A stretch of DNA of 58,522 bases from an uncultured Deferribacteraceae bacterium (GCA_947039395.1 CAMQYS010000009.1:1-58522), one strand, 5' to 3'; shown: positions 1 to 9,679, numbered from the stretch's first letter. Translations and numbers: made by a program. The notes: generated from the letters alone by a model not told the origin.

Positions 1-2
1 AT

Positions 3-686
3 AAATCATCTAAAGAGTTATCGAAAAGAAAAGCTAACAGGTACATCTATAAACTATTAAACGGTTTAATAAATTTCTCTAACACCGTTGCTGTTGCAAT
101 AGCTCCAGTAGTTACAGCTAACGCCTCGCTAGAGCATCTATTATGGTTTGAGGTAGATAAGCTTGTTAATAGTCGTATCGCTCCTCTAAAGGCGTTATAT
201 AACAAGTATAGTTATAATACTGGACTTGATTATGAAGATTTAATAAATGAATGTAAACTGTTTCTATTTAAGAAATCTAAAAATAATAATATATCTCCTG
301 ATCAAATAAAAAGCACAACTATACATGGATATATCCGTCAATATTGTAATAGTCTGCGATCTAACTCTAGCAATGTAGAGATTGATAATATCGATCATCT
401 ACCTGCCTTAGAGTTTCAAAACGATCTGCATAGTGATATAGATAATTACGATTACGATAATGTAATGGATAAAGTATCTGACAAGTTCAAAGATATCCCT
501 GAGAAAGCTATGGCGATTATATTAGATATGCTTGGAGCTGACGGTATCAAACTAACTCAACGTGAGGCTTCAAAGAAGTATAGCATACCGTTAAGCTCAT
601 TTAACAACTATATTAAACCGTACTTCGATGCTGTTAAGCGTATTGCAGGGATCGATACAGACATTAAGGAACACTCCTCCTCTTAA
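3..686 (+). CDS. Sigma-factor-like protein, 5' end cut off by the window
   Basis: An open frame runs without a stop from base 3 to the TAA at 684-686, giving at least 227 residues; an internal ATG at 465 would give only the last 73. The middle contains DYEDLINECKLFLFKK followed by GYIRQYCNSLR, which resembles the DL..E...L and core-binding helices of sigma region 2. The C-terminal part (LTQREASKKYSIPLSSF) looks like the helix-turn-helix of sigma region 4. I infer an element-encoded sigma or sigma-like regulator. It is the natural candidate to recognise the 30-bp motif found before four operons, the first of which starts 374 bases downstream. Alternatives are an unrelated HTH regulator or a phage-type late activator. 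The missing N-terminus limits certainty. Confidence 0.45.
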   Translation, partial: KSSKELSKRKANRYIYKLLNGLINFSNTVAVAIAPVVTANASLEHLLWFEVDKLVNSRIAPLKALYNKYSYNTGLDYEDLINECKLFLFKKSKNNNISPDQIKSTTIHGYIRQYCNSLRSNSSNVEIDNIDHLPALEFQNDLHSDIDNYDYDNVMDKVSDKFKDIPEKAMAIILDMLGADGIKLTQREASKKYSIPLSSFNNYIKPYFDAVKRIAGIDTDIKEHSSS

Positions 687-1013
687 CCGATATAGAGTAA
701 TCACCGTACCTAAAACCTATCAAACACCATTTAATTCGATAAAAACACACTCTAACAGTACCACTATATCTAAAATTAAGTATTTATCGTGAAAATCAAT
801 CTAAAAAAATAGTAAAACCACCTAAAAATAGAAAAAACAACGATTTTTATAGTATTTATTACTCTATGCACCACTTTTGACCAACTATCCATTAAAAAGC
901 ACCAACTATCCCCCATTTTTAACAGGTATAAAGAAGATTTAAGATAAAGGTATTCTTATCTTTACTAATTAAAAATGTTTAATCCATAAAAAAAATGTTG
1001 TTAATTTATATAA
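687..1013. other. Intergenic region before the tra operon
   Basis: About 330 AT-rich bases with no convincing gene. A short direct repeat, CCAACTATCC, occurs near 881 and 902. No strong hairpin plus T-run terminator was seen after the sigma-like gene. The conserved operon promoter motif begins at 1014. Confidence 0.5.
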
Positions 1014-1043
1014 TTCTCGAACAAGGCTCTGATATATAAGGGT
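1014..1043 (+). promoter_or_regulatory. Conserved 30-bp operon promoter motif, copy 1
   Basis: It begins TTCTCGAACAAGG and ends CTGATATATAAGGGT. The same 30 bases occur in reverse complement at 48855-48884, and close variants occur at 52927-52956 (+) and 46474-46504 (-). The TATATAAG part looks like a -10 element and the CGAACAAG part sits where a -35 or activator site would be. A purine-rich ribosome site (AGAGGA, 1045-1050) and the ATG at 1060 follow directly, so the leader would be very short. I infer that it drives the transfer operon. Confidence 0.75.
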
Positions 1044-1059
1044 GAGAGGAATTTTATTT

Positions 1060-1854
1060 ATGATAGATAATAAACTAATTGATTTTACAAGTTGCGATAT
1101 AGAAGAGATTAATTCTTACGTTGAATCTATATCGAATAAATATAACCTTTCAACTGATAGCATATTAGATACTTTACAAATCATATTAAGTGAAGTTCTC
1201 ACAGATGAGTTAGGTTACAAAGTTATTGCTAAGATGAGTAGCACAACCCTTTCTATTTTTGGATATATAAATCAACACGGTATAGAGAATGAATTTCCAT
1301 TATCATTAAATAATATCAAAAAACATCATATTAAAAAAATCTTTCAATTGTTTTCAAATAAGTTAGCTATTAAAGAAGAGAGAGCGATATCTGAAGAATA
1401 TACTTACTTAGAACGTTTAATTGTGAAAGGTAAAATAGTAAAGGAGTATCAAAAAACATACCTAGTAGAGCTTTTTATAAACGATATAAATACTACTAAG
1501 GTTTTAGGCCACTGTGATAAAAGTTTACTGTTTAGGAGCGATACAGAAACTATACCATCAAATGAGTTACACTTTCTAATTACTACAGTTAAAACAGAAG
1601 AGCATGACGGTGCTTATCGATTATCAATTAAATTAACAAGAAGAAGTTCTTTATTTATTTTACAGTTCATCAAACAAACTGTCAATGACAGCACATTAAA
1701 ATTAAAAGCAATCTATCGTGCAAACGGTATTTATAAAATAAGAACATCAAGGAAAATTCCTAAATCAACATTAGAGATACTGTACAAAGAATTTAAAGAT
1801 GAGAAATTTATTTTTAAGTTAGATCAAAAAACAGTTGGTATTAATAATGGATAA
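1060..1854 (+). CDS. First gene of the transfer operon, unknown function
   Basis: 264 residues from the ATG at 1060, chosen because AGAGGA lies 9 bases upstream; the in-frame GTG at 1042 would put the start inside the conserved promoter motif. The protein is soluble, with no signal peptide or membrane segment, and rich in Lys, Ile and Glu. Its 3' end overlaps the coupling-protein start by 8 bases, implying translational coupling. No family was recognised. Being first in the operon next to the coupling protein, it might be a relaxosome or regulatory protein. That is inference from position only. Confidence 0.7.
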   Translation: MIDNKLIDFTSCDIEEINSYVESISNKYNLSTDSILDTLQIILSEVLTDELGYKVIAKMSSTTLSIFGYINQHGIENEFPLSLNNIKKHHIKKIFQLFSNKLAIKEERAISEEYTYLERLIVKGKIVKEYQKTYLVELFINDINTTKVLGHCDKSLLFRSDTETIPSNELHFLITTVKTEEHDGAYRLSIKLTRRSSLFILQFIKQTVNDSTLKLKAIYRANGIYKIRTSRKIPKSTLEILYKEFKDEKFIFKLDQKTVGINNG

Positions 1855-3202
1855 AGAAAGAAAACTACAACTAGGTATGGGATATCATCTAAAACGTATA
1901 GCTGATCGCAAGGTAATTAAAATATCAATACCTGCAACGCACAGAACAAGTCATATGTGGGTATTTGGTACAACTAGAGTTGGTAAGACTAAATTGCTTG
2001 AGAGTATTATTGAACAAGATATACCAGCTGGTCTAAGCGTTGTTATTATCGATCCTAAAGGCGATGACGGTTTATTTTCTAAAGTTGTGCAAGTTGCTAA
2101 AAAGTGTGGCCGTCTATCTGACTTGATGTTATTCACTCCGATCTTTCCAGAGTGTAGCGTACATTTTAATCCTCTAAAACATTTCTATATGATAGAGGAA
2201 CAAGTGGCTCATATTATCTCAGGAATTGCAGCAGGTAAAGAACCGTTTTTTAAGAATGTTGCTTATGAAGTTACTTTAGCACTTGTGATGACTGATAATT
2301 TAATTCGTGGATATGCAACTAACAACTCTAAAACTTTAACACCGTTCTCACTCATAAATGTTCTAAATGAAATGAGCCATGAAAAGATAGGAAAACTGAT
2401 CGGTAAAGTATCATCATATAACACACCAGAGGCAACACAGCTATCAGCTAATTTAGAAAAAATCTATCAATCAGGACAAGATTATTACAATAAAGTGTCA
2501 AGCAGTTTACGTGTTGCATTAATGGAGTTATGTAACGGTAATATCGGTGAAGTTATCGGTAAAACATCTACAAATAAATTTATAGATCGTATCGAAGAAG
2601 GCAAGCCTACAATATTTGTTGTGCAGTTAGGATCAATGCTTACACGTCAAGCAGCACAGACAGCTGGCAAAGTTATTCTATCATCAATTCAAGCGTTAGT
2701 CGGAAGAAAACAAGCATCAGGTAAAAAATTAGATCCACCACTTACCGTACATATCGATGAAGCACAATCTGTTTTATATCAAGGTATTGATGAGTTATTT
2801 GCAAAAGGTGGTTCAGCTGATTTGTTGTTACACGGATATTGCCAATCAGTATCACAGATGTATAAGGAGGTAAATAAAGATTACGCTCACTCTATTTTAG
2901 ATAACTGTAACACTAAGATTTTCTTGAGAGTATCGGACGCTATAACATCTAAATTTGTATCAGATCATTTCGGAATGAAGGGAGGATTTTCTCCTATGCT
3001 TAACGGTTCAGGATCGATGGGTTTTAGACAAGCAGAAGTTGAGTCAGTTAGAGCTAAAGAAGTTATGGATTTAGATCCTAGAAGATTTTATATGCTTGGA
3101 TATAACGGCAACTATTACGGCATGACTAACACCGTTTCAAAACAAACATTAAAGATAAAATTTCCTGAAAGCAAGTTAGAAAATGATAGTAACACAACAT
3201 GA
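1847..3202 (+). CDS. traD: Type IV coupling protein (TraD/VirD4-like ATPase)
   Basis: 451 residues from the ATG at 1847 (a TTG at 1835 is the longer alternative). Walker A is GTTRVGKT at residues 41-48, preceded by HMWVFG and followed by VVIIDPKGD. A Walker B-like VHIDEAQSV lies near residue 300 and LLLHGYCQS follows it, as in TraD/TraG-type coupling ATPases, which bring the relaxosome to the secretion channel. It lacks the N-terminal membrane helices of classical TraD. The next gene begins with one membrane helix and overlaps it by 4 bases, so it may provide the membrane anchor. The family call is confident; the exact subfamily is not. Confidence 0.85.
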   Translation: MDKERKLQLGMGYHLKRIADRKVIKISIPATHRTSHMWVFGTTRVGKTKLLESIIEQDIPAGLSVVIIDPKGDDGLFSKVVQVAKKCGRLSDLMLFTPIFPECSVHFNPLKHFYMIEEQVAHIISGIAAGKEPFFKNVAYEVTLALVMTDNLIRGYATNNSKTLTPFSLINVLNEMSHEKIGKLIGKVSSYNTPEATQLSANLEKIYQSGQDYYNKVSSSLRVALMELCNGNIGEVIGKTSTNKFIDRIEEGKPTIFVVQLGSMLTRQAAQTAGKVILSSIQALVGRKQASGKKLDPPLTVHIDEAQSVLYQGIDELFAKGGSADLLLHGYCQSVSQMYKEVNKDYAHSILDNCNTKIFLRVSDAITSKFVSDHFGMKGGFSPMLNGSGSMGFRQAEVESVRAKEVMDLDPRRFYMLGYNGNYYGMTNTVSKQTLKIKFPESKLENDSNTT

Positions 3203-3810
3203 TTACAGTAAGAGCAATTGTTCCTCTAATTTTTCTATTGATGGCAATACTCTTACTAATAAAAACATTTGTAAGAAGTAGATCAGATGATATCGAAGTT
3301 ATTGATCTAACTGATCTATGCAAAATATGGATAGATGATCAAAGCGTTGATGAAGTTTTAACACCTATTAAAATTGAAGATAAAAGTGAAATTAAAGAGA
3401 TCGTATCAGAGGATATAATCAACGTGAGTGATTTGACAATAGAAGAGGATACAACCGTAAGCATAACAGAAAGTTTTCTAAGTTTGATTAGAGAGAAAAT
3501 AAATATCGTAAATAGCAGTAATGAATTAGACGTTATTACGTTTAATGAAAGTGTTTATATTTTACGAGGCACAGTTTTAAAAATTGCAGATGAATTACAT
3601 ATTGATGAAGAGGTTTTAATAGCTGAATTAATAAAATGTGAGATCGCTAGATCATCATACAAGCTATATAAATATTTCTATGATGACAGTTTAAAACCTG
3701 ATGTAAAAAAGACATTGGTTATTAAAATTGATGAGTGGATGGAGCAGTACGAAAGCAGAAAAGGAAACGATTTTAAAATAAAAAATATTGAAGAGGTCAT
3801 CAAAAAGTAA
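3199..3810 (+). CDS. Single-pass membrane protein next to the coupling protein
   Basis: 203 residues. An N-terminal hydrophobic stretch (about residues 3-21, VRAIVPLIFLLMAILLLIK) is followed by a basic cluster and a long acidic cytoplasmic region. A helical C-terminal domain contains RGTVLKIADELHIDEEVLI. The ATG overlaps the coupling-protein stop (ATGA) and the next ATG follows this gene's stop directly. No known family recognised. Because the upstream coupling ATPase lacks membrane helices, this protein could act as its membrane partner. That is inference from order and topology. Confidence 0.7.
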   Translation: MITVRAIVPLIFLLMAILLLIKTFVRSRSDDIEVIDLTDLCKIWIDDQSVDEVLTPIKIEDKSEIKEIVSEDIINVSDLTIEEDTTVSITESFLSLIREKINIVNSSNELDVITFNESVYILRGTVLKIADELHIDEEVLIAELIKCEIARSSYKLYKYFYDDSLKPDVKKTLVIKIDEWMEQYESRKGNDFKIKNIEEVIKK

Positions 3811-4593
3811 ATGAAAAAAAATAACAGAACTAATAACCGTAGCAGTCAGAAAATATTAATTCTACTTCCGATACTTGTAGTAGTGGTTGTTACATTAAAG
3901 CTAGTTATCGGTGGCAACGGTTCAATCAGTATAGATAAAACTATAGAACTATTATCTAACCGTTTTGATATCGATGCAGGCTCACTATCTATATCAACTA
4001 TCAAAGGTGTAGATGGTTTCTATGAAGTTGTTCTAAACACTAGCCATGAAGTTTTCTATTCAGATAAGAACGCTGAGTATATTATTTTAGGTAGATTAAT
4101 TGATAAAGACGGCAACGATGTAACACTTGTTAAAGAGCAAGAGTTAGAGAAAGGAAATGTAAAACAACTACTATCAGATATAGATTACAGTAAGGCAGTT
4201 GTGATCGGTACTGGCGATATAAAAGTGATAGAGTTTACAGATGTTGAATGTCCGTACTGTTTAAAAGCTGAAGGTTTTTTTGATGATAGTATCGTAACAA
4301 GATATGTATTCTTTTCGCCTCTTAATCCAAACAATATTACTTCAAGAGAGAAGTCGGTTCATATCTTATGTTCAGATAATCCTACAACTGCATACAAAGA
4401 TATTATAAGTGGGAAAGTTACAAAACTTAATAGTTGTGAGAAAGGTAAACTACTGCTTGATGATCATCTACAATACTCAAAATCTGCATCAGTTAGAGGA
4501 ACGCCTCATTTTATCTTTCCTCAAGATCACTCAATTATCATCGGTGCTGATCCTAAGATATTAGATAAGATTAAATCTCTTGGTGGTAAGTAG
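3811..4593 (+). CDS. DsbC/TrbB-like thiol:disulfide isomerase
   Basis: 260 residues with an N-terminal membrane anchor (about residues 15-33), an N-terminal dimerisation-like region and a thioredoxin-fold domain with the active site CPYC at 147-150 in the context IEFTDVECPYC. A cis-Pro loop (RGTPHF) lies near residue 230. DsbC-family isomerases accompany F-type transfer systems and correct disulfides in Cys-rich periplasmic proteins; here TraN, TraU and TraH are obvious substrates. The start follows the preceding stop with no gap. Confidence 0.85.
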   Translation: MKKNNRTNNRSSQKILILLPILVVVVVTLKLVIGGNGSISIDKTIELLSNRFDIDAGSLSISTIKGVDGFYEVVLNTSHEVFYSDKNAEYIILGRLIDKDGNDVTLVKEQELEKGNVKQLLSDIDYSKAVVIGTGDIKVIEFTDVECPYCLKAEGFFDDSIVTRYVFFSPLNPNNITSREKSVHILCSDNPTTAYKDIISGKVTKLNSCEKGKLLLDDHLQYSKSASVRGTPHFIFPQDHSIIIGADPKILDKIKSLGGK

Positions 4594-4595
4594 TA

Positions 4596-5315
4596 ATGTT
4601 TAGCTTATTTTCAACTCTACTGCTTGCAACATCTCTATCATCGCCGTTCGGTTTTAGTGATGAGATGGTAGTAAATGAGATCGCATATCGAAGATTAAAA
4701 GAGGCTGAACATAATGTTGTATGGGCGAACAATCTTATTAAATTAGATAAATTAAATTTAGTAAGAATTATAGATATTTCTGAAAATCAGAGTTGGATCG
4801 TTGATACTCTAAACGGACGGATTATCAAAGAAGAGTTGTATCTCAAAGAAGTTAGGTTGAAAGAGATAGAGGCTAAAAAAATAGATGATATTGCAAACGC
4901 TACTAGATTAGAAAGGTTAAGAAATATCGGTTCATCTGATCTTGTAATCACGATTGATGATGATGGAAATATCATTCAGTTAAACACTTCAGAAATTAAA
5001 GACACAACTACAGATGTAGAAGTGGAGAAATTTATTATCAATTTTGAAGTAGGCGAACATACTCCAATTGATAATTTTGATTTCATAGATCAATTGGATT
5101 TTTCAGTAACAGATAAGTTATCAGTTACAGGTTTTGCATCTCCTGATGGTTTAAATCCTAAGATGCAAGTTGATTTAGCATATAGAAGAATGCAGGTAGT
5201 AAAGGACGCGTTAATTAATCGTGGCTACACGGTTGTTGATGAGTTAGGTATCGTTTGCCCTAAAAATATTGAGCGTTCAAAATGTTGGAAAACAGAGATA
5301 GAGATAGATAAATAA
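4596..5315 (+). CDS. Secreted protein with OmpA-like C-terminal domain
   Basis: 239 residues. A signal peptide-like start (MFSLFSTLLLATSLSSPFGF) is followed by a mainly helical charged region, then an OmpA-like domain with VTGFASPDG and AYRRMQVVKDALINRGY near residues 185-220. In OmpA-like proteins this segment carries the peptidoglycan-contacting helices. Inside a tra operon such a domain could tie the channel to the cell wall. It starts 2 bases after the DsbC-like gene. It is not a standard F-type component, so the specific role is unknown. Confidence 0.7.
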   Translation: MFSLFSTLLLATSLSSPFGFSDEMVVNEIAYRRLKEAEHNVVWANNLIKLDKLNLVRIIDISENQSWIVDTLNGRIIKEELYLKEVRLKEIEAKKIDDIANATRLERLRNIGSSDLVITIDDDGNIIQLNTSEIKDTTTDVEVEKFIINFEVGEHTPIDNFDFIDQLDFSVTDKLSVTGFASPDGLNPKMQVDLAYRRMQVVKDALINRGYTVVDELGIVCPKNIERSKCWKTEIEIDK

Positions 5316-5338
5316 ATATGGTTGTACTGAGGAAGTAG

Positions 5339-6517
5339 ATGAAGAGTTTATCAGCTGAAGAGAAGAAGAAAAGAAATTTAATTGTCGCAGGTATTTTAGT
5401 TGTTGTATCAATTCTATTTTGGGTTGTGCTTGATACGTCGCCTGATGTGAAAAAAGATACTGATGCACCTGATATAAAAATTATTGATGATGAAGCTACG
5501 CTTGAGGATTCATTTCGTCAACGTTATGGAACAGAGCTTGAACAGATCAAAAAAGATCTTGATGATATCGATAATCAATCTAAAGCTTTTATAGAAGAAA
5601 ATAGATTGTTACAAGAACAGAATTTAGCGTTACAAACTGCAAAATTATTAGAAGAAGATAATAGTACTGATGATCTTAGCGATGATGAAAGTTACACCTT
5701 TCCACCAGCTACTGATTACGATAAGAACACAGAGTTCAACTCTAATAATATTAATCAAGGTATACCTCCTGTTGTAACGGTTATGACTGGATTAATTAGT
5801 GTCGGATCGCCTATATCATCAACATCATCAACTGATGAGATCAGTAATACAAGTAACAGTAATAAAGCGAGTAAGAACGATCTTATAATCCCTACAGCAT
5901 CATTTATGCGAGGAGAATTATTATCAGGAGTAACTGCTCCAACTATGGGTAAAGGAACATCTGATCCTGTGCCTGCAATAATTAGAGTAACCGATTTAGC
6001 ACGTCTACCTAATTTTTATAGAGCTGATATAACCGAGTGTTTTATCTTAGTTGAAAGTAAAGGAAGTCTAGCAACAGAGATGGTATCTATGCGACTTAAA
6101 ACTTTATCGTGCAAAGATGTGAACGGCAAAACTATTGAGCGAAATATAGATGGCTATGTTACTGGCGAGAACGGTATGGAAGGTTTACGAGGGCGTGTTG
6201 TATCGAAACAAGCGACGATTTTAGGGCGTACATTTATCGCATCATTTATGTCAGGATTAGCTGAAGCGTTTGGAGAGAGTACTCAATCAGTTATCACATC
6301 TCCGTCAGGTACATTGACAACTGTTAATCCAGGAGACGCATTAGAAAGTGGATTATGGTCAGGTGCAGCAGGTGCTACAAATAGGCTTGCAGAGTTCTAT
6401 ATGGATTTAGCAAATGAGATGGTTCCAGTGATAGAGATTAACGCAGGCCGTAAAGTTGATATCATCTTTTTGAAATCAGTAAATCTATCTTCATCTACAT
6501 CTAAGGAGATCAATTAA
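5339..6517 (+). CDS. traB: TraB, VirB10-like channel protein
   Basis: 392 residues: a short cytoplasmic N-terminus, one membrane helix (about 14-31, NLIVAGILVVVSILFWVVL), a coiled-coil and low-complexity acidic region (about 50-180), and the beta-barrel domain. The last contains FMRGELLSGVTAPT, ECFILVESKGSLATEMVSMRL and the antenna-proximal region up to VPVIEINAGRKVDIIFLK. TraB spans both membranes and is the scaffold of the F-type core complex together with TraV and TraK. Its ATG follows GAGGAAGTAG, and the first TraV-like lipoprotein gene starts directly after its stop. Confidence 0.9.
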   Translation: MKSLSAEEKKKRNLIVAGILVVVSILFWVVLDTSPDVKKDTDAPDIKIIDDEATLEDSFRQRYGTELEQIKKDLDDIDNQSKAFIEENRLLQEQNLALQTAKLLEEDNSTDDLSDDESYTFPPATDYDKNTEFNSNNINQGIPPVVTVMTGLISVGSPISSTSSTDEISNTSNSNKASKNDLIIPTASFMRGELLSGVTAPTMGKGTSDPVPAIIRVTDLARLPNFYRADITECFILVESKGSLATEMVSMRLKTLSCKDVNGKTIERNIDGYVTGENGMEGLRGRVVSKQATILGRTFIASFMSGLAEAFGESTQSVITSPSGTLTTVNPGDALESGLWSGAAGATNRLAEFYMDLANEMVPVIEINAGRKVDIIFLKSVNLSSSTSKEIN

Positions 6518-6682
6518 ATGAGATTAATTTTAATAATTATAGCAACTGTAACACTTCAAGGTTGTGCAATATTTATGCCTTACTCAGAGAATTTTTCATG
6601 TGAGCGTGGTATCGGTGAAGGTTACTGTGGCTCTGTATCTGACAACTACGAATATTCAACTAAATTAAATAGTAACAAATAG
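6518..6682 (+). CDS. traV: TraV N-terminal-like lipoprotein (short)
   Basis: 54 residues, starting at the ATG that follows the traB stop directly. A signal peptide ends in the lipobox LQGC (Cys at 16), and two further cysteines lie in SCERGIGEGYCGSV. This matches the start of F TraV, which has a lipobox followed by two nearby cysteines. The C-terminal part of TraV is missing here and is instead recognisable in the next gene. Together they look like a TraV split into two separately lipidated proteins. Confidence 0.65.
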   Translation: MRLILIIIATVTLQGCAIFMPYSENFSCERGIGEGYCGSVSDNYEYSTKLNSNK

Positions 6683-6696
6683 TAAAGAGGTCATAA

Positions 6697-7173
6697 ATGA
6701 ACAAGAATTTTAAATATACAATAATCGCTATATTACTAATATCGACAGTCGGTTGTTCTAAGAGCAAGTTAATTAATGTCTACTCAGAAGATCAGATCGC
6801 ATCTATGAAGATAGAAGAGATTATCGATAATGATGATTTAACAAGTAAAGAGAAAGCAGATCTTCTACAGATAAAAATAGCAGAAGATATGGCAACTAAA
6901 AAGAAGTCTGTAGATATAGAGAAAGACACGAAACTTGCATCGATAATTAGTAAGCCAGTTGCACCGATGCGTACCTCTCCAACTATATTAAGAATACTGC
7001 TACTACCTTATGAGAATTCTGAAGGAGTGCTTAATTCATGGAGATACTCATTTTTAAAAGTTGATGATGGCGACTGGATTTTATCAGATCATCTTAACGC
7101 AAAAACAATCGGTGGCAATAAAATATTAACTCCATTAGATATAAATAAATCTGAGGTTATCAATCGTGACTAA
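6697..7173 (+). CDS. traV: TraV C-terminal-like lipoprotein
   Basis: 158 residues with a signal peptide and lipobox (STVGC, Cys at 20). A charged linker is followed by PMRTSPTILRILLLPYENSE and SWRYSFLKVDDGDWILSDH. These correspond to the conserved TraV C-terminus (pattern P-x-R-T...W-x-x-P-Y...F-V-x-x-P-x-x-W). It lacks the two-cysteine motif, which is in the gene immediately upstream. It sits between traB and traC, the normal traV position. The stop overlaps the GTG of traC by 8 bases. Confidence 0.7.
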   Translation: MNKNFKYTIIAILLISTVGCSKSKLINVYSEDQIASMKIEEIIDNDDLTSKEKADLLQIKIAEDMATKKKSVDIEKDTKLASIISKPVAPMRTSPTILRILLLPYENSEGVLNSWRYSFLKVDDGDWILSDHLNAKTIGGNKILTPLDINKSEVINRD

Positions 7174-9679
7174 CTCTGATCCGAACATATATTCTACATT
7201 AATTGATAGAGATAGTCTGCCTCTACCGTACTATAAATATAATGAAGATGATTATATTTTTCATAACGCTGATGGTGGCTTATCGATTGTCTTTCTATGC
7301 AAACCGTACGGTGGTGCAGGTGTTGAGTCTGGACTTATATCACTTATGAGTTCTATTCCTGAAGGAGCTGCAATACAGTTACTTCTATACTCATCTCCTG
7401 ATATAACAGATTTAATCGATAGATGGAAAACGATCAAGACAGTTGATGGAGATTTATATAGATCAACAAGAGATAGTTACGCTGATTTTATAGAGAGTAA
7501 AGCTAAAGAGATTATGTCTCCTAGTATGCGTGTTCGTATATCTGATTATAAACTTGTGATAACGATAAGTTTAGGTGGTAAATCTGATATCTTCTCATTA
7601 GGCGATAGAGTAAAAAACTTATTTGGTGGCAAAAAAAATAAAGATTACAAAAATGAATATATGGAAAGATATGAAAAAATGAAGGAGTTACACGGTAGAT
7701 TATCGGCAGCATTAAAGGCTGCAAATCTGTTTCCTGAGAATGTTGATCCTGATAAATTAATTCGTATAGTTTATCCTCTATTAAATCCTAACCATGATTT
7801 TAGAAATATTCCAAGATGGAAAGGATCAGAAGATATATCTGATAACTGCGTTGCAAATGATACCGTCTTTGAAGTTGCTCACGATCATATCCGTTTTGAT
7901 AATAGATACGCAAGAAGTATGTCTGTTAAGAATTATAGCTACGATTGGTATTGTGGTATGAGTGAGCATTTAATCGGTAATCCGTTCGGTAATCAAACTA
8001 TTGAGAGCAACGTTCTCTACTGTTTAAATGTAATCAATATCGGTAAAAGTGGTATCAATAAAGTTAAAAGAAAATCACAGATAATTTTATCACAAAATCT
8101 TCCTGATCATCTATTCCCTCTTTTAGGTATGAAGAAGAGAGATCTTGCAATGGCTAATAAAGAACTTGAACGTGGTAAAACATTATTCCATATAAACTAC
8201 TGCATAATCCCTATCGCTAATAGTTACGATGAACTCAACAACGCATCAGGACAACTGCAAGCATACTATCAACGTTTAGGATTTACGATTGAAGAGGATC
8301 GATATATTAATCTTCCAGTACTCCTATCAACACTTCCTGGTAACTATGATGAGAGATTTAAAGATGATCTTAAAAGAGGCATTATTGTATTCTTAGAAAA
8401 CGCAGTTGATCTAGCCCCTGTTGCTGCTGATTGGGGAGGCAATACTGCGAACCCTGAAGTGTTTTTCTTTACTCCTCGTGGACAGTTATTCTCGTTCGAT
8501 TTCTTCGCCTCAAACACAAACTATAATAGTTTTGTAATAGGCACATCAGGAGCAGGAAAATCAGTAGCGTTACAATCGATAGCTATGAACTATTTGATGA
8601 GTAATGATCTAGTTAGAATTATTGATATCGGTGGATCGTATGAAAATTTCTGTAATATTTTAGATGGACAGTATATAGATATCAAACCTGAAACACCTAT
8701 CTGTTTAAATCCATGGACAGATATATCTGATGAAAAAACATTCAATGAGTTTAGTGAGTTTCTAGCTGATTGGTATTGGATGATGGGTTCTCCTGCTGAT
8801 TATAAATTATCACAAGAACATGAAAAGTATATTAAAAGTTGGCTTGCAATCGCACTTAAAAAATCTTTTGATAAATACAGTATCGATAGTAATGTTGATA
8901 CCGTTGTTGAGTGCTTACGACATGAAGTTGTAAGGGATAGCAAAATCGGTATTTTAGATGCTCGTATGTCAGATTTCATACAGATATTATCAAGTTATAT
9001 GAGTAATGGAATTTACGGTGCATTTTTTAACGGTAAAGCTGAGATCACTTTCAGTTCTAATATCGTTGTGCTTGAAACTGGATCGATGGAGAATATCCCT
9101 GCACTGCGTGATCCGATAATTATGATCTTAACTTATCATATCTCTAAATCGATCTATCTAGGTCATAACACCGAAAATAAAAAACATCTAGTGATTATAG
9201 ATGAAGCACATAAATTTCTAGGTAATCATAAAATCGATGGGTTTGTTGAGCAAGCGTATCGTAGGTTTAGAAAGCATAAAGCATCGATGATAATCGGTAC
9301 ACAAGGTTATGAAGATTTATCAGGAGACGCTGGCAATAGTAGTCGTGCAGGTAGAGTTATAATCGATAACTCTGCATTTCAAATATTTATGAAACAATCG
9401 CCATCATCTGCTGAGAAACTTAAAAACTCTGAAAGTCATAATTTTGATGAGTATGAAAAAAGTATGATCGACTCAATCAAATCAGTTAAAGGAGAGTACT
9501 CTGAAGCTATCTTAATCCATGAAAATTTAAAAGTTAAATTGAGAATAGTTTTAGATCCGTTTCAGAAGAAAATGTTTTTCACCACTCCTGATATGCGTAA
9601 CTATATTCGTCAGAAAGTGCGTGAAGGAATGTCGTTTATCGACGCATTAAACAGTATGCCTGATGAGTTGATAATATAA
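7166..9679 (+). CDS. traC: TraC, VirB4-like conjugation ATPase
   Basis: 837 residues from a GTG, overlapping the previous gene by 8 bases. The N-terminal TraC/VirB4 domain is followed by Walker A GTSGAGKS at about residue 459 and Walker B LVIIDEAHKFLG at about residue 674, with a RFRKHKASMIIGTQ segment after it. Length matches F-type TraC (about 800-880). It powers pilus assembly and retraction and docks at the inner-membrane base. Its TAA shares its last A with the ATG of the peptidase gene. Confidence 0.95.
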   Translation: MTNSDPNIYSTLIDRDSLPLPYYKYNEDDYIFHNADGGLSIVFLCKPYGGAGVESGLISLMSSIPEGAAIQLLLYSSPDITDLIDRWKTIKTVDGDLYRSTRDSYADFIESKAKEIMSPSMRVRISDYKLVITISLGGKSDIFSLGDRVKNLFGGKKNKDYKNEYMERYEKMKELHGRLSAALKAANLFPENVDPDKLIRIVYPLLNPNHDFRNIPRWKGSEDISDNCVANDTVFEVAHDHIRFDNRYARSMSVKNYSYDWYCGMSEHLIGNPFGNQTIESNVLYCLNVINIGKSGINKVKRKSQIILSQNLPDHLFPLLGMKKRDLAMANKELERGKTLFHINYCIIPIANSYDELNNASGQLQAYYQRLGFTIEEDRYINLPVLLSTLPGNYDERFKDDLKRGIIVFLENAVDLAPVAADWGGNTANPEVFFFTPRGQLFSFDFFASNTNYNSFVIGTSGAGKSVALQSIAMNYLMSNDLVRIIDIGGSYENFCNILDGQYIDIKPETPICLNPWTDISDEKTFNEFSEFLADWYWMMGSPADYKLSQEHEKYIKSWLAIALKKSFDKYSIDSNVDTVVECLRHEVVRDSKIGILDARMSDFIQILSSYMSNGIYGAFFNGKAEITFSSNIVVLETGSMENIPALRDPIIMILTYHISKSIYLGHNTENKKHLVIIDEAHKFLGNHKIDGFVEQAYRRFRKHKASMIIGTQGYEDLSGDAGNSSRAGRVIIDNSAFQIFMKQSPSSAEKLKNSESHNFDEYEKSMIDSIKSVKGEYSEAILIHENLKVKLRIVLDPFQKKMFFTTPDMRNYIRQKVREGMSFIDALNSMPDELII

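Noticed and set aside
465-686. Independent 73-aa protein starting at 465
   Set aside because: The frame is open all the way from base 3 with coherent protein sequence and there is no ribosome site at 465; it is the tail of a larger gene.
1042-1059. GTG start at 1042 for the first tra-operon gene
   Set aside because: It falls inside the conserved promoter motif, upstream of the likely ribosome site; the ATG at 1060 fits better.
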